In this document: piece by piece, positions 40,089 through 49,716 of the stretch | How the letters are laid out: the number at the start of each line of letters is the position of its first letter | How positions within the stretch are numbered: the first letter of the stretch is position 1 | Source of the DNA: Natrialba chahannaoensis JCM 10990 | GTDB lineage: Archaea; Halobacteriota; Halobacteria; Halobacteriales; Natrialbaceae | Length of the DNA stretch: 64,000 nucleotides | Reading direction: 5' to 3' | Assembly: GCF_000337135.1 (NCBI RefSeq) | Contig: NZ_AOIN01000034.1 | Span: 43,448-107,447, forward strand | Translations under genes and position numbers: made by a program | The notes under the pieces: model-generated | Seen by the model: only the letters and a program-made list of their open reading frames with translations | What the model was told of the DNA's origin: nothing | Database searches by the model: none

Positions 40089-42656
40089 TTAGAGATCAAC
40101 CGAATCGACACCCCGGAACGCAAACGCCGAGCGCTCGTCATCCGCCGCAATACCGACATCCCAGCCGTGGGCGTCGGCGATCTGTTCGACGCGTTCGCGG
40201 GCCCCTTCTAGATCGCGTTCAGCCTCGTCTGTCGTCTCCCCAGGTGCAGCGAGTTGCGCACGTTCTGATGCTGTTGTCGGGTCCGATGCCGGTGTCGACG
40301 ATGTCGGCGGTGTCGGCGGTGTCGAGGCCGATGCTGGTTCTGCTGTCGGTTGTGACTCCGCGTTCGCGTTCGCATCCGCGTTCGCTGCAGTCGCTGTGTC
40401 GCCGGTGGAACTCGAGTCCCCCTCCCTCACTGAGTCGTCGCCAGCACTCGTCGCCGATGGCCCATCACGAGCAACGTAGAAGCCGTCGTCCGTCGCGCCG
40501 ACGGTGACCCTCGCGGAAGGCGTCGGTCCGTTGCCCGCCCGGTCGACCATGCGGCTATCTGCCAGTACGAGTCGTATCACGAGTTCGAACAGCTCTTGTA
40601 GTCGCGTCCGGTCGGCCTCGAGGACGAGCGTCGATTCGGTGTTGAGTGCTGCCGTACCGGTGTCGACGGTGATCCAGGCGCGTCGGGCCACGTCGTGAAT
40701 CGCGACGGGTTCGGTCTCGGCGAGCACGTCGTCGCTTGCCGCGAGGTCGTACAGCGACTCGACGTGGTCCGTCAACTGCAGGTGGGCGTCGTCAATCACC
40801 TCGAAGTGCTCGGCATCGCCGGTCTTCTCGACGAGTTCGAGGTAGCCCCGAGCGACGTTGAGCGGCGTCTGTACCTCGTCTTCGAGCATGGTCGCGATGG
40901 CATCGAGTCGCCGTCGAGTCGCCGTGAGTTCTCGTTCCGTCTCGCTCTGTTCGGTGCGGTCTACGTAGTAAAGGACCCCGGTCTGGGCGCTTGCAGGCGT
41001 GTTTTCGTCGGTAGCTTGCCTGGTTCCGCTATTGCTATCCGGCGGCACCACCGTCACCTCGAACTCCCGCACACCCGCAACCGTCTCCCGACGGCACTCG
41101 AGTACTCGCTGTTCGCCGGCGTGCAGTGCGGTAGTGAGTGTGGTTGCCCGGTCGTTCAGGCCGGAGGGGATGGTGTACTCCTGGACGGAGCGGCCGCGGA
41201 GGGTTTTGCGGTCGTCGCCAAACGTGGCTTCGAAGGCGGCGTTGACGTCGGTGATGACGGCCTCGGTGTTCCCACCGGTTTCAGACCCGGACTCGAGTTC
41301 GTACCGTAACGCCGGAAGTGGCGCGGCGGCGAACGCTGCCCGGAATCGGTCGCGCTCGGCCGCGAGTTGCTCGGCGGCTTCGCCGATGACTGTTTGCTCT
41401 TCTGCGAGCCGATCCCGCTCGCTCGCGACCTCGTCGCGGGCCGTCTCGAGTCGATCGCGTTCGGCTGTCAGTCGCGCTTCGGCCCGGTTTCGGTCGAGAA
41501 CTGCGGTTGCGATTTCACAGAGGAACTCGAGTTGGTCGACAGCGGTTGGGGGTGCGGTGGTGTCGGGTTCGTCGGTAGCGGTATCGGTGGCTGGGCTCTC
41601 GTCCTCACCGCTGTCGTTCTCGTTCTCGTTCTCGTTCTCGTTCTCGTTTCCGTTTCCGTTTCTGTTCCCGCTCCCGCTCACGTTACCGAACCGTTCCGGC
41701 GTTTCGCTCGCGGCTACCAGCACCCCAAGGTCGTCGATCGGCACGCTACACAGCGAGCGGACGTCTGGCAGCGGTGGCTCGACGTCTTCGTCCGTCGCTA
41801 CGTCGGGAACGACGTAGGAGTCACCCGCCCGAAAGGCTGTCCCGACCGGACCGTCCGTCGGCATCGACTCGATCATGTCTGCGTCGACCCCGTCCGCCGT
41901 CGTTCGTGGCACGAGTTCGCCGAAGTTGACTGTCGCGATCCAGCAGTGTGTGCCGTCGAGCCAGTCTGCCGTGAGCGAGACGAGGGACTCGAGTAGACGG
42001 TCGCGATCGCGGCAGGCGAGCAGGTTGGCGATGCCGGCGAGCAATGTGTCTGTGCTGTCGTCAGTGGTCACCGTCGTTGCTGTGGTGGGTGGTTCTGTGT
42101 TCGTGTCTGTGTCTGTGTCTGTGTCTGTGTCCGTGTCCGTCTCCGAGTCAGTTTTGCCGGTGGCGACGATGGCGGTGTCAGTGTCAGTATCGATGCCAGC
42201 GTTAGTGTCGCTGTCGCCACCCTTCTCAACTGATTCGACACTCGTCTCTGTCGACCTACCACGGTTCCCGTAACACAGCCACGTAAGTTCGTCTGCCAGG
42301 TGTGAGACGGCGTCGTCGGTATCGCGCCGGACGTAGCCGTCGATGCCATCGGTCGAGCGCGCGGCCGTCGCACCGTAGCCGCTCTCGGTGAAGAGCACGA
42401 GCGGCGTCTCTCCGCAGGCATCCGCGACTTCGAGGAGATGCGCGCCGTCGGGTGTCGTCGGCGTCTCAGCGAACACGACGCAGTCGACGTTCGCAGCCCA
42501 GCTTTCGACGCGCTCGACTGAGGTCATGGGCCGAACGGCGCGGTCGGGACCCGACGGCACGCGCTGGAGCGCCGCCGCTCCGTCGCGGGCCGCGTCCTCG
42601 GACGCGGCGACGTAGAGGATCGTTTGCGGCCGGTGTCGTGGTGTCCCAGTTCCCAT
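40089..42656 (-). CDS. Multidomain sensor protein with degenerate histidine kinase
   Basis: The 855-residue protein has an N-terminal receiver-like domain (ILYVAASEDAARDGA, 14-150), a GAF domain (205-325), a long coiled coil (380-440), a PAS domain (445-560) and a kinase-like region (590-855). The H-box aligns as EDEVQTPLNVARGYLEL, where the phospho-His of SHDLRNPLNVA is replaced by Asp or Glu, and the ATP-binding G-box reads DGFYVARDGPSA. It is therefore probably a pseudokinase. Low-complexity (EN)n and (TD)n linkers are encoded by hexanucleotide repeats. Confidence 0.8.
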   Translation of the reverse strand: MGTGTPRHRPQTILYVAASEDAARDGAAALQRVPSGPDRAVRPMTSVERVESWAANVDCVVFAETPTTPDGAHLLEVADACGETPLVLFTESGYGATAARSTDGIDGYVRRDTDDAVSHLADELTWLCYGNRGRSTETSVESVEKGGDSDTNAGIDTDTDTAIVATGKTDSETDTDTDTDTDTDTNTEPPTTATTVTTDDSTDTLLAGIANLLACRDRDRLLESLVSLTADWLDGTHCWIATVNFGELVPRTTADGVDADMIESMPTDGPVGTAFRAGDSYVVPDVATDEDVEPPLPDVRSLCSVPIDDLGVLVAASETPERFGNVSGSGNRNGNGNENENENENENDSGEDESPATDTATDEPDTTAPPTAVDQLEFLCEIATAVLDRNRAEARLTAERDRLETARDEVASERDRLAEEQTVIGEAAEQLAAERDRFRAAFAAAPLPALRYELESGSETGGNTEAVITDVNAAFEATFGDDRKTLRGRSVQEYTIPSGLNDRATTLTTALHAGEQRVLECRRETVAGVREFEVTVVPPDSNSGTRQATDENTPASAQTGVLYYVDRTEQSETERELTATRRRLDAIATMLEDEVQTPLNVARGYLELVEKTGDAEHFEVIDDAHLQLTDHVESLYDLAASDDVLAETEPVAIHDVARRAWITVDTGTAALNTESTLVLEADRTRLQELFELVIRLVLADSRMVDRAGNGPTPSARVTVGATDDGFYVARDGPSATSAGDDSVREGDSSSTGDTATAANADANANAESQPTAEPASASTPPTPPTSSTPASDPTTASERAQLAAPGETTDEAERDLEGARERVEQIADAHGWDVGIAADDERSAFAFRGVDSVDL
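41614..41673. repeat. Hexanucleotide repeat (TTCTCG)n in sensor gene
   Basis: Six or more copies of TTCTCG grading into TTTCCG encode an alternating Glu-Asn linker. Copy changes keep frame. Confidence 0.85.
42097..42146. repeat. Hexanucleotide repeat (GTGTCT)n in sensor gene
   Basis: About seven copies of GTGTCT/GTGTCC encode a Thr-Asp repeat. It is in frame. Confidence 0.85.
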
Positions 42657-42955
42657 CGTAGCCCTATCCCAGACTCGTCGTCTATTCCTACTGTCCGTAT
42701 CACCACGATAAAGATTCTGCTGCCGGGACCTATCTTGTAACTATCTGGACAGCTGATGTTTCGCGGCTGATCACTGACACGGCGTTCAGAACCCGGCCGT
42801 GATCAGCTACTTCACCGCGAGATCACTACTACCTATCCGATATTATGTATAACTGAACATTCAGTTTATGAGACTGACGGGCGGCGATCGCAGGGATTCT
42901 CGCGGAGTGAGCGTTGCGGAACTGTTTTACGCCCTGCATGGCCAACACGTGTATA

Positions 42956-45736
42956 ATGAGCCAACTTGAGGAGGAGTACCGTCTCGAGTATTTCGAGACG
43001 GAGGGGTTCGTCCGAAAGGAGTGTCCCTCCTGTGGCGCGCAGTTCTGGACGCGCGACCACGACCGGGAAACCTGCGGGGAACCGCCCTGTGAGGAGTACG
43101 ACTTCATCGAGAACCCCGGATTCGACGAGGCGTACAGCCTCTCGGAGATGCGAGAACAGTTCCTCTCGTTCTTCGAAACACACGACCACGAGCGGATCGA
43201 CCCGTATCCGGTCGCGGCGAACCGCTGGCGCGACGACGTCCTATTGACCCAGGCGTCGATCTACGACTTCCAGCCGCTGGTCACCTCGGGCGAGACGCCG
43301 CCGCCAGCCAACCCGCTCACCGTCTCTCAGCCCTGTATCCGGATGCAGGACATCGACAACGTCGGGAAGACGGGCCGGCACACGATGGCATTCGAGATGA
43401 TGGCCCACCACGCGTTCAACGCGCGCGAGGACCTCGACGATCCTGACCAGTACGCCTACCAGGGCGAGGTCTACTGGAAGGACCGTACCGTCGAACTCTG
43501 CGACGAGTTCTTCGACTCGATTGGTGTCGACCTCGAGGAAGTCATCTATATCGAAGATCCGTGGGTGGGCGGCGGCAACGCCGGTCCTGCAATCGAGGTC
43601 ATCTACCGCGGCGTCGAACTCGCCACGCTGGTCTTCATGTCGATGGAGCAAGACCCCGACGGCGAGTACGAGATGAAAGATGGGAATCGTTACTCCCCGA
43701 TGGACACCTACATCGTCGACACCGGCTACGGCCTCGAACGGTGGACCTGGGTGTCCCAGGGAACCCCGACCGTCTACGAGGCGGTCTACCCTGACATGAT
43801 CGAGTTCCTCAAAGACAACGCGGGACTCGAGCACACCGACGACGAGGAGACGCTCATCCACCGCGCCGCAAAACTCGCGGGCCACATGGACATCGACGAG
43901 GCCGAGGACATGGAAACCGCCCGCGGCGAAATCGCGACCGAACTCGACGTCGACGCCGAAGAACTCGAGTCTCTGATGGAGCCACTCGAGGACATCTACG
44001 CCATCGCAGACCACTGCCGGACCCTCGCGTACATGCTCGGCGACGGCATCGTCCCCTCGAACGTTGGAACGGGCTATCTCGCACGGATGGTTCTTCGCCG
44101 AACGAAGCGACTCTGTGACACCGTCGGCGTCGACGCACCGCTCGATGAACTCGTCGACATGCAGGCAGAGCGACTCGAGTACGAGAACCGTGACACGATC
44201 CGCGACATCGTCCGAACCGAGGTCGAGAAGTACCGCGAGACGCTCGAACGTGGCGGCCGTCGGGTCGAGTCGCTCGCCGAGGAGTACGCCGAGAAGGGAG
44301 AGCCGATCCCGACCGACGAACTGATCGAACTCTACGACTCCCACGGCATCCAGCCCGACATGGTCGAGGAAATCGCGGCGGAGGCGGGTGCGGACATCGA
44401 TGTCCCGGACGACTTCTACAGTCTCGTCGCCGAGCGCCACGACACGCCCGAAGCGGTTGAGGAGACGACCGACGAGGCCGATGAGCGCTTCGCGGATCTC
44501 CCCGAGACGGAGACGTTGTACTACGACGACCAGCAGCGCACGCAGTTCGAGGCGGTCGTGCTCGATGTCTTCGAACGCGAGGAGGGCTACGACATCGTGC
44601 TCGACCAGACGATGTTCTACCCCGAAGGCGGTGGCCAACCCGCAGACACCGGGACGCTCTCGACCGACGACGCGACCGTCGAGGTCCGAGACGTCCAGCG
44701 CGAGGACGGCGTTATCCTCCACCGCACGGACGACAACCTCGGCAAGGGCGAGTTCGTCAACGGGCAACTCGATGCGACCCGTCGCCGACAGCTCATGCGC
44801 CACCACACGGCGACCCACATCATCATCCACGCCGCACGGCAGGTCCTCGGCGACCACGTCCGCCAGGCCGGTGCCCAGAAGGGCATCGACTCCTCACGGA
44901 TCGACCTGCGCCACTACGACCGCATCTCCCGCGAGGATATCAAGGCGATCGAACACGTCGCGAACGACCTCGTGATGGACAACACCTCGGTCAGCCAGGA
45001 GTGGCCCGACCGCCACGACGCCGAATCCGAACACGGTTTTGACCTCTATCAGGGTGGCATCCCGCCGGGCGAACAGATCCGCCTCATCCACGTTGCCGAC
45101 GACGTCCAGGCCTGCGGTGGCACCCACGTCGACCGCACCGGTGATATCGGCTCGATCAAGATCCTCACCACCGAGCGCGTCCAGGACGGCGTCGAGCGCA
45201 TCACATTCGCCGCTGGCGAGGCTGCACTCGAGTCCACCCAGGAAAACGAGGATGCCCTCTACGAGGCGGCCGAGATTTTAGACGTCTCGCCCGGGGAGGT
45301 CCCCGAGACCGCAGCACGGTTCTTCGAGGAGTGGAAGGACCGTGGCAAGCAGATCGAGGACCTCACGGAGGAGCTCGCTGCGGCCCGTGCGGGCGGCGGT
45401 GGCAGCGGCGAGGAGTACGACATCGGTGAGACGACGGCAGTCGTCGACCGACTGGACGCCGACATGGACGAACTCCGTGCGACTGCGAGCGCGATCGTCG
45501 ACGAAGGTAGCATTGCGGTTCTCGGCAGCGGCGAGAGCGGTGCGACGTTCGTCGTCGCCGTTCCGGACGGCGTCGGTGTCAACGCTGGCGACGTGGTCGG
45601 CGAACTCGCCGCCCGTGTCGGCGGCGGTGGCGGCGGTCCACCAGACTTCGCACAGGGCGGCGGCCCGAACACAGCGGCTCTGGACGACGCACTTGAGGAC
45701 GCGCCGGATGTGTTGCGACAGGTACTCGACGCCTAA
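42956..45736 (+). CDS. alaS: Alanyl-tRNA synthetase
   Basis: The 926-residue enzyme charges tRNA-Ala. It has the archaeal N-terminal zinc domain ([20 protein letters not shown]), the class II catalytic core, the editing domain ([15 protein letters not shown] and [11 protein letters not shown], with the zinc ligands) and the C-terminal C-Ala domain with a Gly-rich ending. The ATG at 42956 begins [18 protein letters not shown]; the frame to 42914 adds residues not seen in this family. It is monocistronic by spacing (299 bp upstream gap with no gene). Confidence 0.97.
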   Translation: MSQLEEEYRLEYFETEGFVRKECPSCGAQFWTRDHDRETCGEPPCEEYDFIENPGFDEAYSLSEMREQFLSFFETHDHERIDPYPVAANRWRDDVLLTQASIYDFQPLVTSGETPPPANPLTVSQPCIRMQDIDNVGKTGRHTMAFEMMAHHAFNAREDLDDPDQYAYQGEVYWKDRTVELCDEFFDSIGVDLEEVIYIEDPWVGGGNAGPAIEVIYRGVELATLVFMSMEQDPDGEYEMKDGNRYSPMDTYIVDTGYGLERWTWVSQGTPTVYEAVYPDMIEFLKDNAGLEHTDDEETLIHRAAKLAGHMDIDEAEDMETARGEIATELDVDAEELESLMEPLEDIYAIADHCRTLAYMLGDGIVPSNVGTGYLARMVLRRTKRLCDTVGVDAPLDELVDMQAERLEYENRDTIRDIVRTEVEKYRETLERGGRRVESLAEEYAEKGEPIPTDELIELYDSHGIQPDMVEEIAAEAGADIDVPDDFYSLVAERHDTPEAVEETTDEADERFADLPETETLYYDDQQRTQFEAVVLDVFEREEGYDIVLDQTMFYPEGGGQPADTGTLSTDDATVEVRDVQREDGVILHRTDDNLGKGEFVNGQLDATRRRQLMRHHTATHIIIHAARQVLGDHVRQAGAQKGIDSSRIDLRHYDRISREDIKAIEHVANDLVMDNTSVSQEWPDRHDAESEHGFDLYQGGIPPGEQIRLIHVADDVQACGGTHVDRTGDIGSIKILTTERVQDGVERITFAAGEAALESTQENEDALYEAAEILDVSPGEVPETAARFFEEWKDRGKQIEDLTEELAAARAGGGGSGEEYDIGETTAVVDRLDADMDELRATASAIVDEGSIAVLGSGESGATFVVAVPDGVGVNAGDVVGELAARVGGGGGGPPDFAQGGGPNTAALDDALEDAPDVLRQVLDA

Positions 45737-45741
45737 TCGTT

Positions 45742-45790
45742 CCACGCCCCACGCCCCACGTCCCACGCCCCACGTCCCACGCCCCACGTC
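45742..45790. repeat. Heptamer tandem repeat CCACGYC
   Basis: About seven copies of CCACGCC or CCACGTC follow the alaS stop within 6 bp. Confidence 0.9.
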
Positions 45791-46070
45791 CTACTGGAGT
45801 CTCTCCTGCAACGATTTCTCCACTGCGTATACGCCGATAATCGTGTGGTCAGTGGCCAGTGAGTGTCTGTCGGTGGTAACGGTTAGTGACAACTATCGGA
45901 TGGCTCGGTTTCGATATTGGGGCCCGAACCGGTTCCGGCTGCGTGTCCCGAAGTCAACTGCGAATGTCCCTCGATTTGGGGGGCTGTGCAGGCTGCGGTC
46001 GTCTGTGGAAGTGACCGGTACTCAGCGCTTCCACAGTGCGACTGGTTTCCGGTGATGCCACAGTTGGTTG
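45791..46070. other. Intergenic, no gene recognised
   Basis: Between the heptamer repeat and the M20 peptidase stop several short frames exist, but none has coding character or a plausible start. A C-rich frame near 45917-46140 was considered and not accepted. Confidence 0.5.
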
Positions 46071-47375
46071 TTACGCAGCGATTCCGCAATAGTCGATTGC
46101 AGACGCCGCAAGCGTCCGTGCCGTCTCGAGTAGTGACGTAACCGTCGTGTATTCGTCCACTCCGTGGAGGTTCGGCCCGTACGGTCCTGCGGTGACGACG
46201 GGGACATCGTAGTATCGCTGGTAGAAGCGCTCGTCGAGCGCAGCGTTTCCGCCGACGAACGCCCCTGTCTCGCCGGTGACCGACTCGGCGTTTTGCGTGA
46301 CGATGTCGACGATTTCGGCGTCCCGATTGACTTCGTGTGGCGCTGCGTTCCAGCCGGTCCACTCGACGGTTGGTGGGTGTTCAGCTAGCCATTCATCCTC
46401 GGCTGCCCCCTCGTCGATCGTGGCTTCGATGGTCTCACGAACCTCGGCTCGACTTTCTCCAGGCGGCCAGCCGACGCGTCCCTTCATGCGGACTTCGGCG
46501 GGAACCGAGGCGGGCCAGTCACCGCCTTCGACAACGCCGATATTGATGTTCGTTACGTGACCCTCAAGCGATGGATCGGCTCCGTAGGCGGGCGGAAAGT
46601 CGATGGTAGCCTGTCGCTGTTCGTTTAATTCGTTCAACGCTGCTGCGACGTGGCTTGCTTTGTCGAAGGCGCTAACACCCTGATGTCCCCACGCAGCGTG
46701 TGCTTTCTTTCCCGGGACCGTCACGTCAAAGAACATTACACCGGCGCTGGCGATTCCGACGTTTGGCAGCCCGAACGGCTCTGGAACGATCGCTGCGTCG
46801 GGGACGTAGCCCCGCTCCAGAACCGAGAGGAGACCGCCGACACCACCTGCTTCCTCCTCGATCGTGCTCTGAACGTAAAGGTCGCCCGCGAGTTCGATTC
46901 CCTCCTCGGCAAGGACGTCTACGGCAAGGATCATTGCGGCGAGACCGCCTTTCATGTCCGACGTACCGCGCCCGTAGACGCGGTCGCCGTCACGACGGAG
47001 TGTCCAGGGATCAGACTCCCACGCCGACTCGGGATCTGCGGGCACAACATCGATGTGTCCCGACAGTGCGAGCGTCGGGCCATCACCTGTTCCGGGGACC
47101 GTCGCCACTGCGTTTTCTCGTCCCTCGTATCCGTGCTCCTCGTACGATGAGGTCCGGAAGAAGCCGGGATGGTTCTCGAGTACATCGATGCTCGGCTCCC
47201 ACGTTTCGACGGTGAGATCCAGTTGGTCGAACACGTCGAGCATCACTTGCTGTCCACAGTTTTCGTTTCCGGTCACGGACTTCGCGGCGACGAGCTTCCG
47301 AAGTAGATCCACTATATCAGACTCTCTACTGGCAATCTTTTCGTCGACGAGCGCTTTTGCAGTCGTTGTATCCAT
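46071..47375 (-). CDS. M20 family metallopeptidase (ArgE/DapE type)
   Basis: The 434-residue enzyme is a dinuclear zinc amidohydrolase. Metal ligands appear in LALSGHIDVVPAD, GRGTSDMKGGLAAM and TIEEEAGGVGG, with a dimerisation domain at about 200-320 and the C-terminal YGPNLHGVDEYTTV. The family hydrolyses N-acyl amino acids or dipeptides. It is divergent from the tctCBA genes (about 218 bp), so the imported substrate may feed it; that is inference. Confidence 0.88.
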   Translation of the reverse strand: MDTTTAKALVDEKIASRESDIVDLLRKLVAAKSVTGNENCGQQVMLDVFDQLDLTVETWEPSIDVLENHPGFFRTSSYEEHGYEGRENAVATVPGTGDGPTLALSGHIDVVPADPESAWESDPWTLRRDGDRVYGRGTSDMKGGLAAMILAVDVLAEEGIELAGDLYVQSTIEEEAGGVGGLLSVLERGYVPDAAIVPEPFGLPNVGIASAGVMFFDVTVPGKKAHAAWGHQGVSAFDKASHVAAALNELNEQRQATIDFPPAYGADPSLEGHVTNINIGVVEGGDWPASVPAEVRMKGRVGWPPGESRAEVRETIEATIDEGAAEDEWLAEHPPTVEWTGWNAAPHEVNRDAEIVDIVTQNAESVTGETGAFVGGNAALDERFYQRYYDVPVVTAGPYGPNLHGVDEYTTVTSLLETARTLAASAIDYCGIAA

Positions 47376-47593
47376 ACTGTGTGTAACTGAGTACCTTGAT
47401 ATGTGTATTTGTGTCCTCCCCCTATGATAGCCATTTCAGCCTGTTTCTGGTTTCTGACTCCTACTATCAGTTTAATAAGTTATTATTGTGGTGCTTTTAT
47501 GTTTGAATATGTATGTGCTTCCACACATCTCAAAACCACAGATTGAGGTCTAGCGAAAAGGTTATCAAACCCTGATCCATGGTTGGTGGTAGC

Positions 47594-48598
47594 ATGGAAC
47601 GACGATCCTTCGTCAAATCAGTGGGTGCCATTAGCGCCGTTGGAATGAGTGGGCTTGCCGGCTGTCTCGGTGACGAGTCTGTTACCTGGATGATTCCGTG
47701 GAGTGAAGGCGGTGGTACCGACCAATACGCCCGTCAGATGCAACCGCTTGTCGAGGAAGAACTCGATGGCTCTATCGAGATTGACAACCGCGAGGGTGCA
47801 GGGAGTATGATTGGAAGTGAGTGGCTTCTCAACCAGGACGCTGACGGGAGCGTGTTCGGGACGGTGAACCCTGCCGGTTGGACATTCACCTGGCGTGCGG
47901 ACCCGTCTCTCGACTGGGAACCGTCGGAGTTCGAGCCGATTGCGTACTCTGGCATCTTCGGATACACGATTATCGTCAACAACGACTACGGCATCGAGAA
48001 CTTCGACGAGCTCCGTGATGGGTACGAAGACGGTGACATCAGCGGCTTCGCATACCAGGGGTCCGGCAGCGACAGTCATCTGGTGACGTTACTCCTTGAG
48101 GAGGAATACGGCCTCAATTACGACAATGCTGTTCCGTACGACGGTGGTGGACCGGTGCAGGAAGCGGTTCTCGGGGACGAAGTTGGTGCCGGTATTGCGA
48201 CCAACACGTCTGCTGCCGAGGCCGTCGACTCCGGTGAGGCATCTGCCATTGTCAACCTCATGGATGTCGATCTGATGGACACGTTCCCAGGTATCGATCG
48301 GATTAGCAACTACGGAGACAGCCTAGGCTGGCTCACAGAGTTCTACCAGGTGCAGGTTGCTCCGCCGGGAACCGACGAGGACACACGCCAGGAAATCGCC
48401 GACGCGATCGAGTACGCAGTCGAACACGAGGATACACAGGAATGGATGGACGAGACCGGCAATATCGTTGAGTTCGGTAATATGGACGAGGCCGCAGAGC
48501 GGTACAACGAGGCAGCAATCGAGGAAATGGAAGAGAACGTTGAGGAAGCAGTTGGCGGCTTCGACGTGTTCCTCGACCAGACTGAAGAAGAGGACTAA
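47594..48598 (+). CDS. tctC: Tripartite tricarboxylate transporter substrate-binding protein
   Basis: The 334-residue lipoprotein has a Tat-like signal and lipobox (ERRSFVKSVGAISAVGMSGLAGC) and the TctC/Bug fold: WMIPWSEGGGTDQYARQM, IEIDNREGAGSMIG and FAYQGSGSDSHLV. It should bind a carboxylate outside the cell. An earlier in-frame ATG at 47579 is possible. It heads a three-gene operon with tctB and tctA. Confidence 0.9.
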   Translation: MERRSFVKSVGAISAVGMSGLAGCLGDESVTWMIPWSEGGGTDQYARQMQPLVEEELDGSIEIDNREGAGSMIGSEWLLNQDADGSVFGTVNPAGWTFTWRADPSLDWEPSEFEPIAYSGIFGYTIIVNNDYGIENFDELRDGYEDGDISGFAYQGSGSDSHLVTLLLEEEYGLNYDNAVPYDGGGPVQEAVLGDEVGAGIATNTSAAEAVDSGEASAIVNLMDVDLMDTFPGIDRISNYGDSLGWLTEFYQVQVAPPGTDEDTRQEIADAIEYAVEHEDTQEWMDETGNIVEFGNMDEAAERYNEAAIEEMEENVEEAVGGFDVFLDQTEEED

Positions 48599-48804
48599 TC
48601 GACTCACGCCGCTCCGTGAGTCGTGGTTTCGTTTGGAACTAATAGGAAAATATGGCAGAAGTTTGACTATATAGTAGGAATGTCATACATTGAACGAAGT
48701 ACTATTCGTAGTGCACAGCCGAGCCGTCTCGAGAGACAACAGACACGAACCGTCTGCACTGAGCACACCGAAGCCGCTGTCGCTGTCGTTGGACGAGAGT
48801 CAGT

Positions 48805-49716
48805 ATGGATCAAGACCACACACCCTTAGACGGACTTCGTCATCGCATCGAGCCCATCCTCACTAGGCTGGTGGATGGTGGTGAACGGATACTAGGTGAA
48901 CGACCGACGATGGAACACGTCCTGTTGACCCTGTTCCTCGTTGTCGGTGTGTACATGTATTGGGGTGCCTCTGAGTTCTCGGCACCGGCACAGACGTTTC
49001 CGCGCCTCATGTCCGGTGCAACGATCATCTTCTCGTTGCTGTTGCTCGCTCGGAACTATCTTCAGACCGCCGGTCCAGTACTCGGTGCCGCTCTCGGTGT
49101 GTACTTCACGTACATCGGTGGTACCGCGTTCCTCGAGACGGGTGACGGGCTCCTGTACCTTCTTTCGGGTCTCGCTCTCGTCTTCGCATCGGTCGTCTTT
49201 CGGGAACGGGTCGGGGCTGCCATCGAGTCGTTCGTCGCCGAACCGGTGCAGATGATGGGTGGTGACGATGCAAGCCAGCGCCCGGAGACGGACGACGATG
49301 AGACATCTGCGGAGCAACGAGAAACCGACGAACAGGACGACGAGGGCGACTCCACCGCCATGTACGTCTACGAAATTGACGACCCGCGAGGGCCGGTCGT
49401 CACTGGCGCACTCTGTACGGTGTACATGCTGCTGACGTTTACAATCGGCATGCTCTATGCAACGCCGATCTTCGTCGGACTCTGGGTACTCTGGATCAAG
49501 ATGGAGATGGTCCGAGCAGTTACGCTCACCGTGTTGAGTTTTGTCATCGCCATCCTCTTCTATGAGTTTGTCGAGCCCGAAATCGGGACAGGATGGCTCA
49601 CCGGCTGGCAGCCGCCAACGCCGACGGAACTGCTCACCCACTCGCCACACACGATGGACGTGCTTGTGCTTGGATACACCACTGACGCGATGGTCTGGGG
49701 TGGTCCGCTCCTATGA
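48805..49716 (+). CDS. tctB: Tripartite tricarboxylate transporter small membrane subunit
   Basis: The 303-residue protein has four to five membrane segments in two blocks (about 30-105 and 190-260), typical of TctB, but the blocks are separated by an acidic cytoplasmic insert (about 130-185, rich in Asp/Glu/Gln). The usual TctB is about 150-180 residues. Its stop overlaps the tctA start (ATGA at 49713-49716). Confidence 0.83.
   Translation: MDQDHTPLDGLRHRIEPILTRLVDGGERILGERPTMEHVLLTLFLVVGVYMYWGASEFSAPAQTFPRLMSGATIIFSLLLLARNYLQTAGPVLGAALGVYFTYIGGTAFLETGDGLLYLLSGLALVFASVVFRERVGAAIESFVAEPVQMMGGDDASQRPETDDDETSAEQRETDEQDDEGDSTAMYVYEIDDPRGPVVTGALCTVYMLLTFTIGMLYATPIFVGLWVLWIKMEMVRAVTLTVLSFVIAILFYEFVEPEIGTGWLTGWQPPTPTELLTHSPHTMDVLVLGYTTDAMVWGGPLL

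Noticed and set aside
43241..44857. 538-residue open frame on the minus strand
   Set aside because: It is antisense to alaS.
45917..46141. Cys-containing plus-strand frame between alaS and the M20 gene
   Set aside because: Cysteine spacing does not form a recognised zinc motif and the codon bias is weak.
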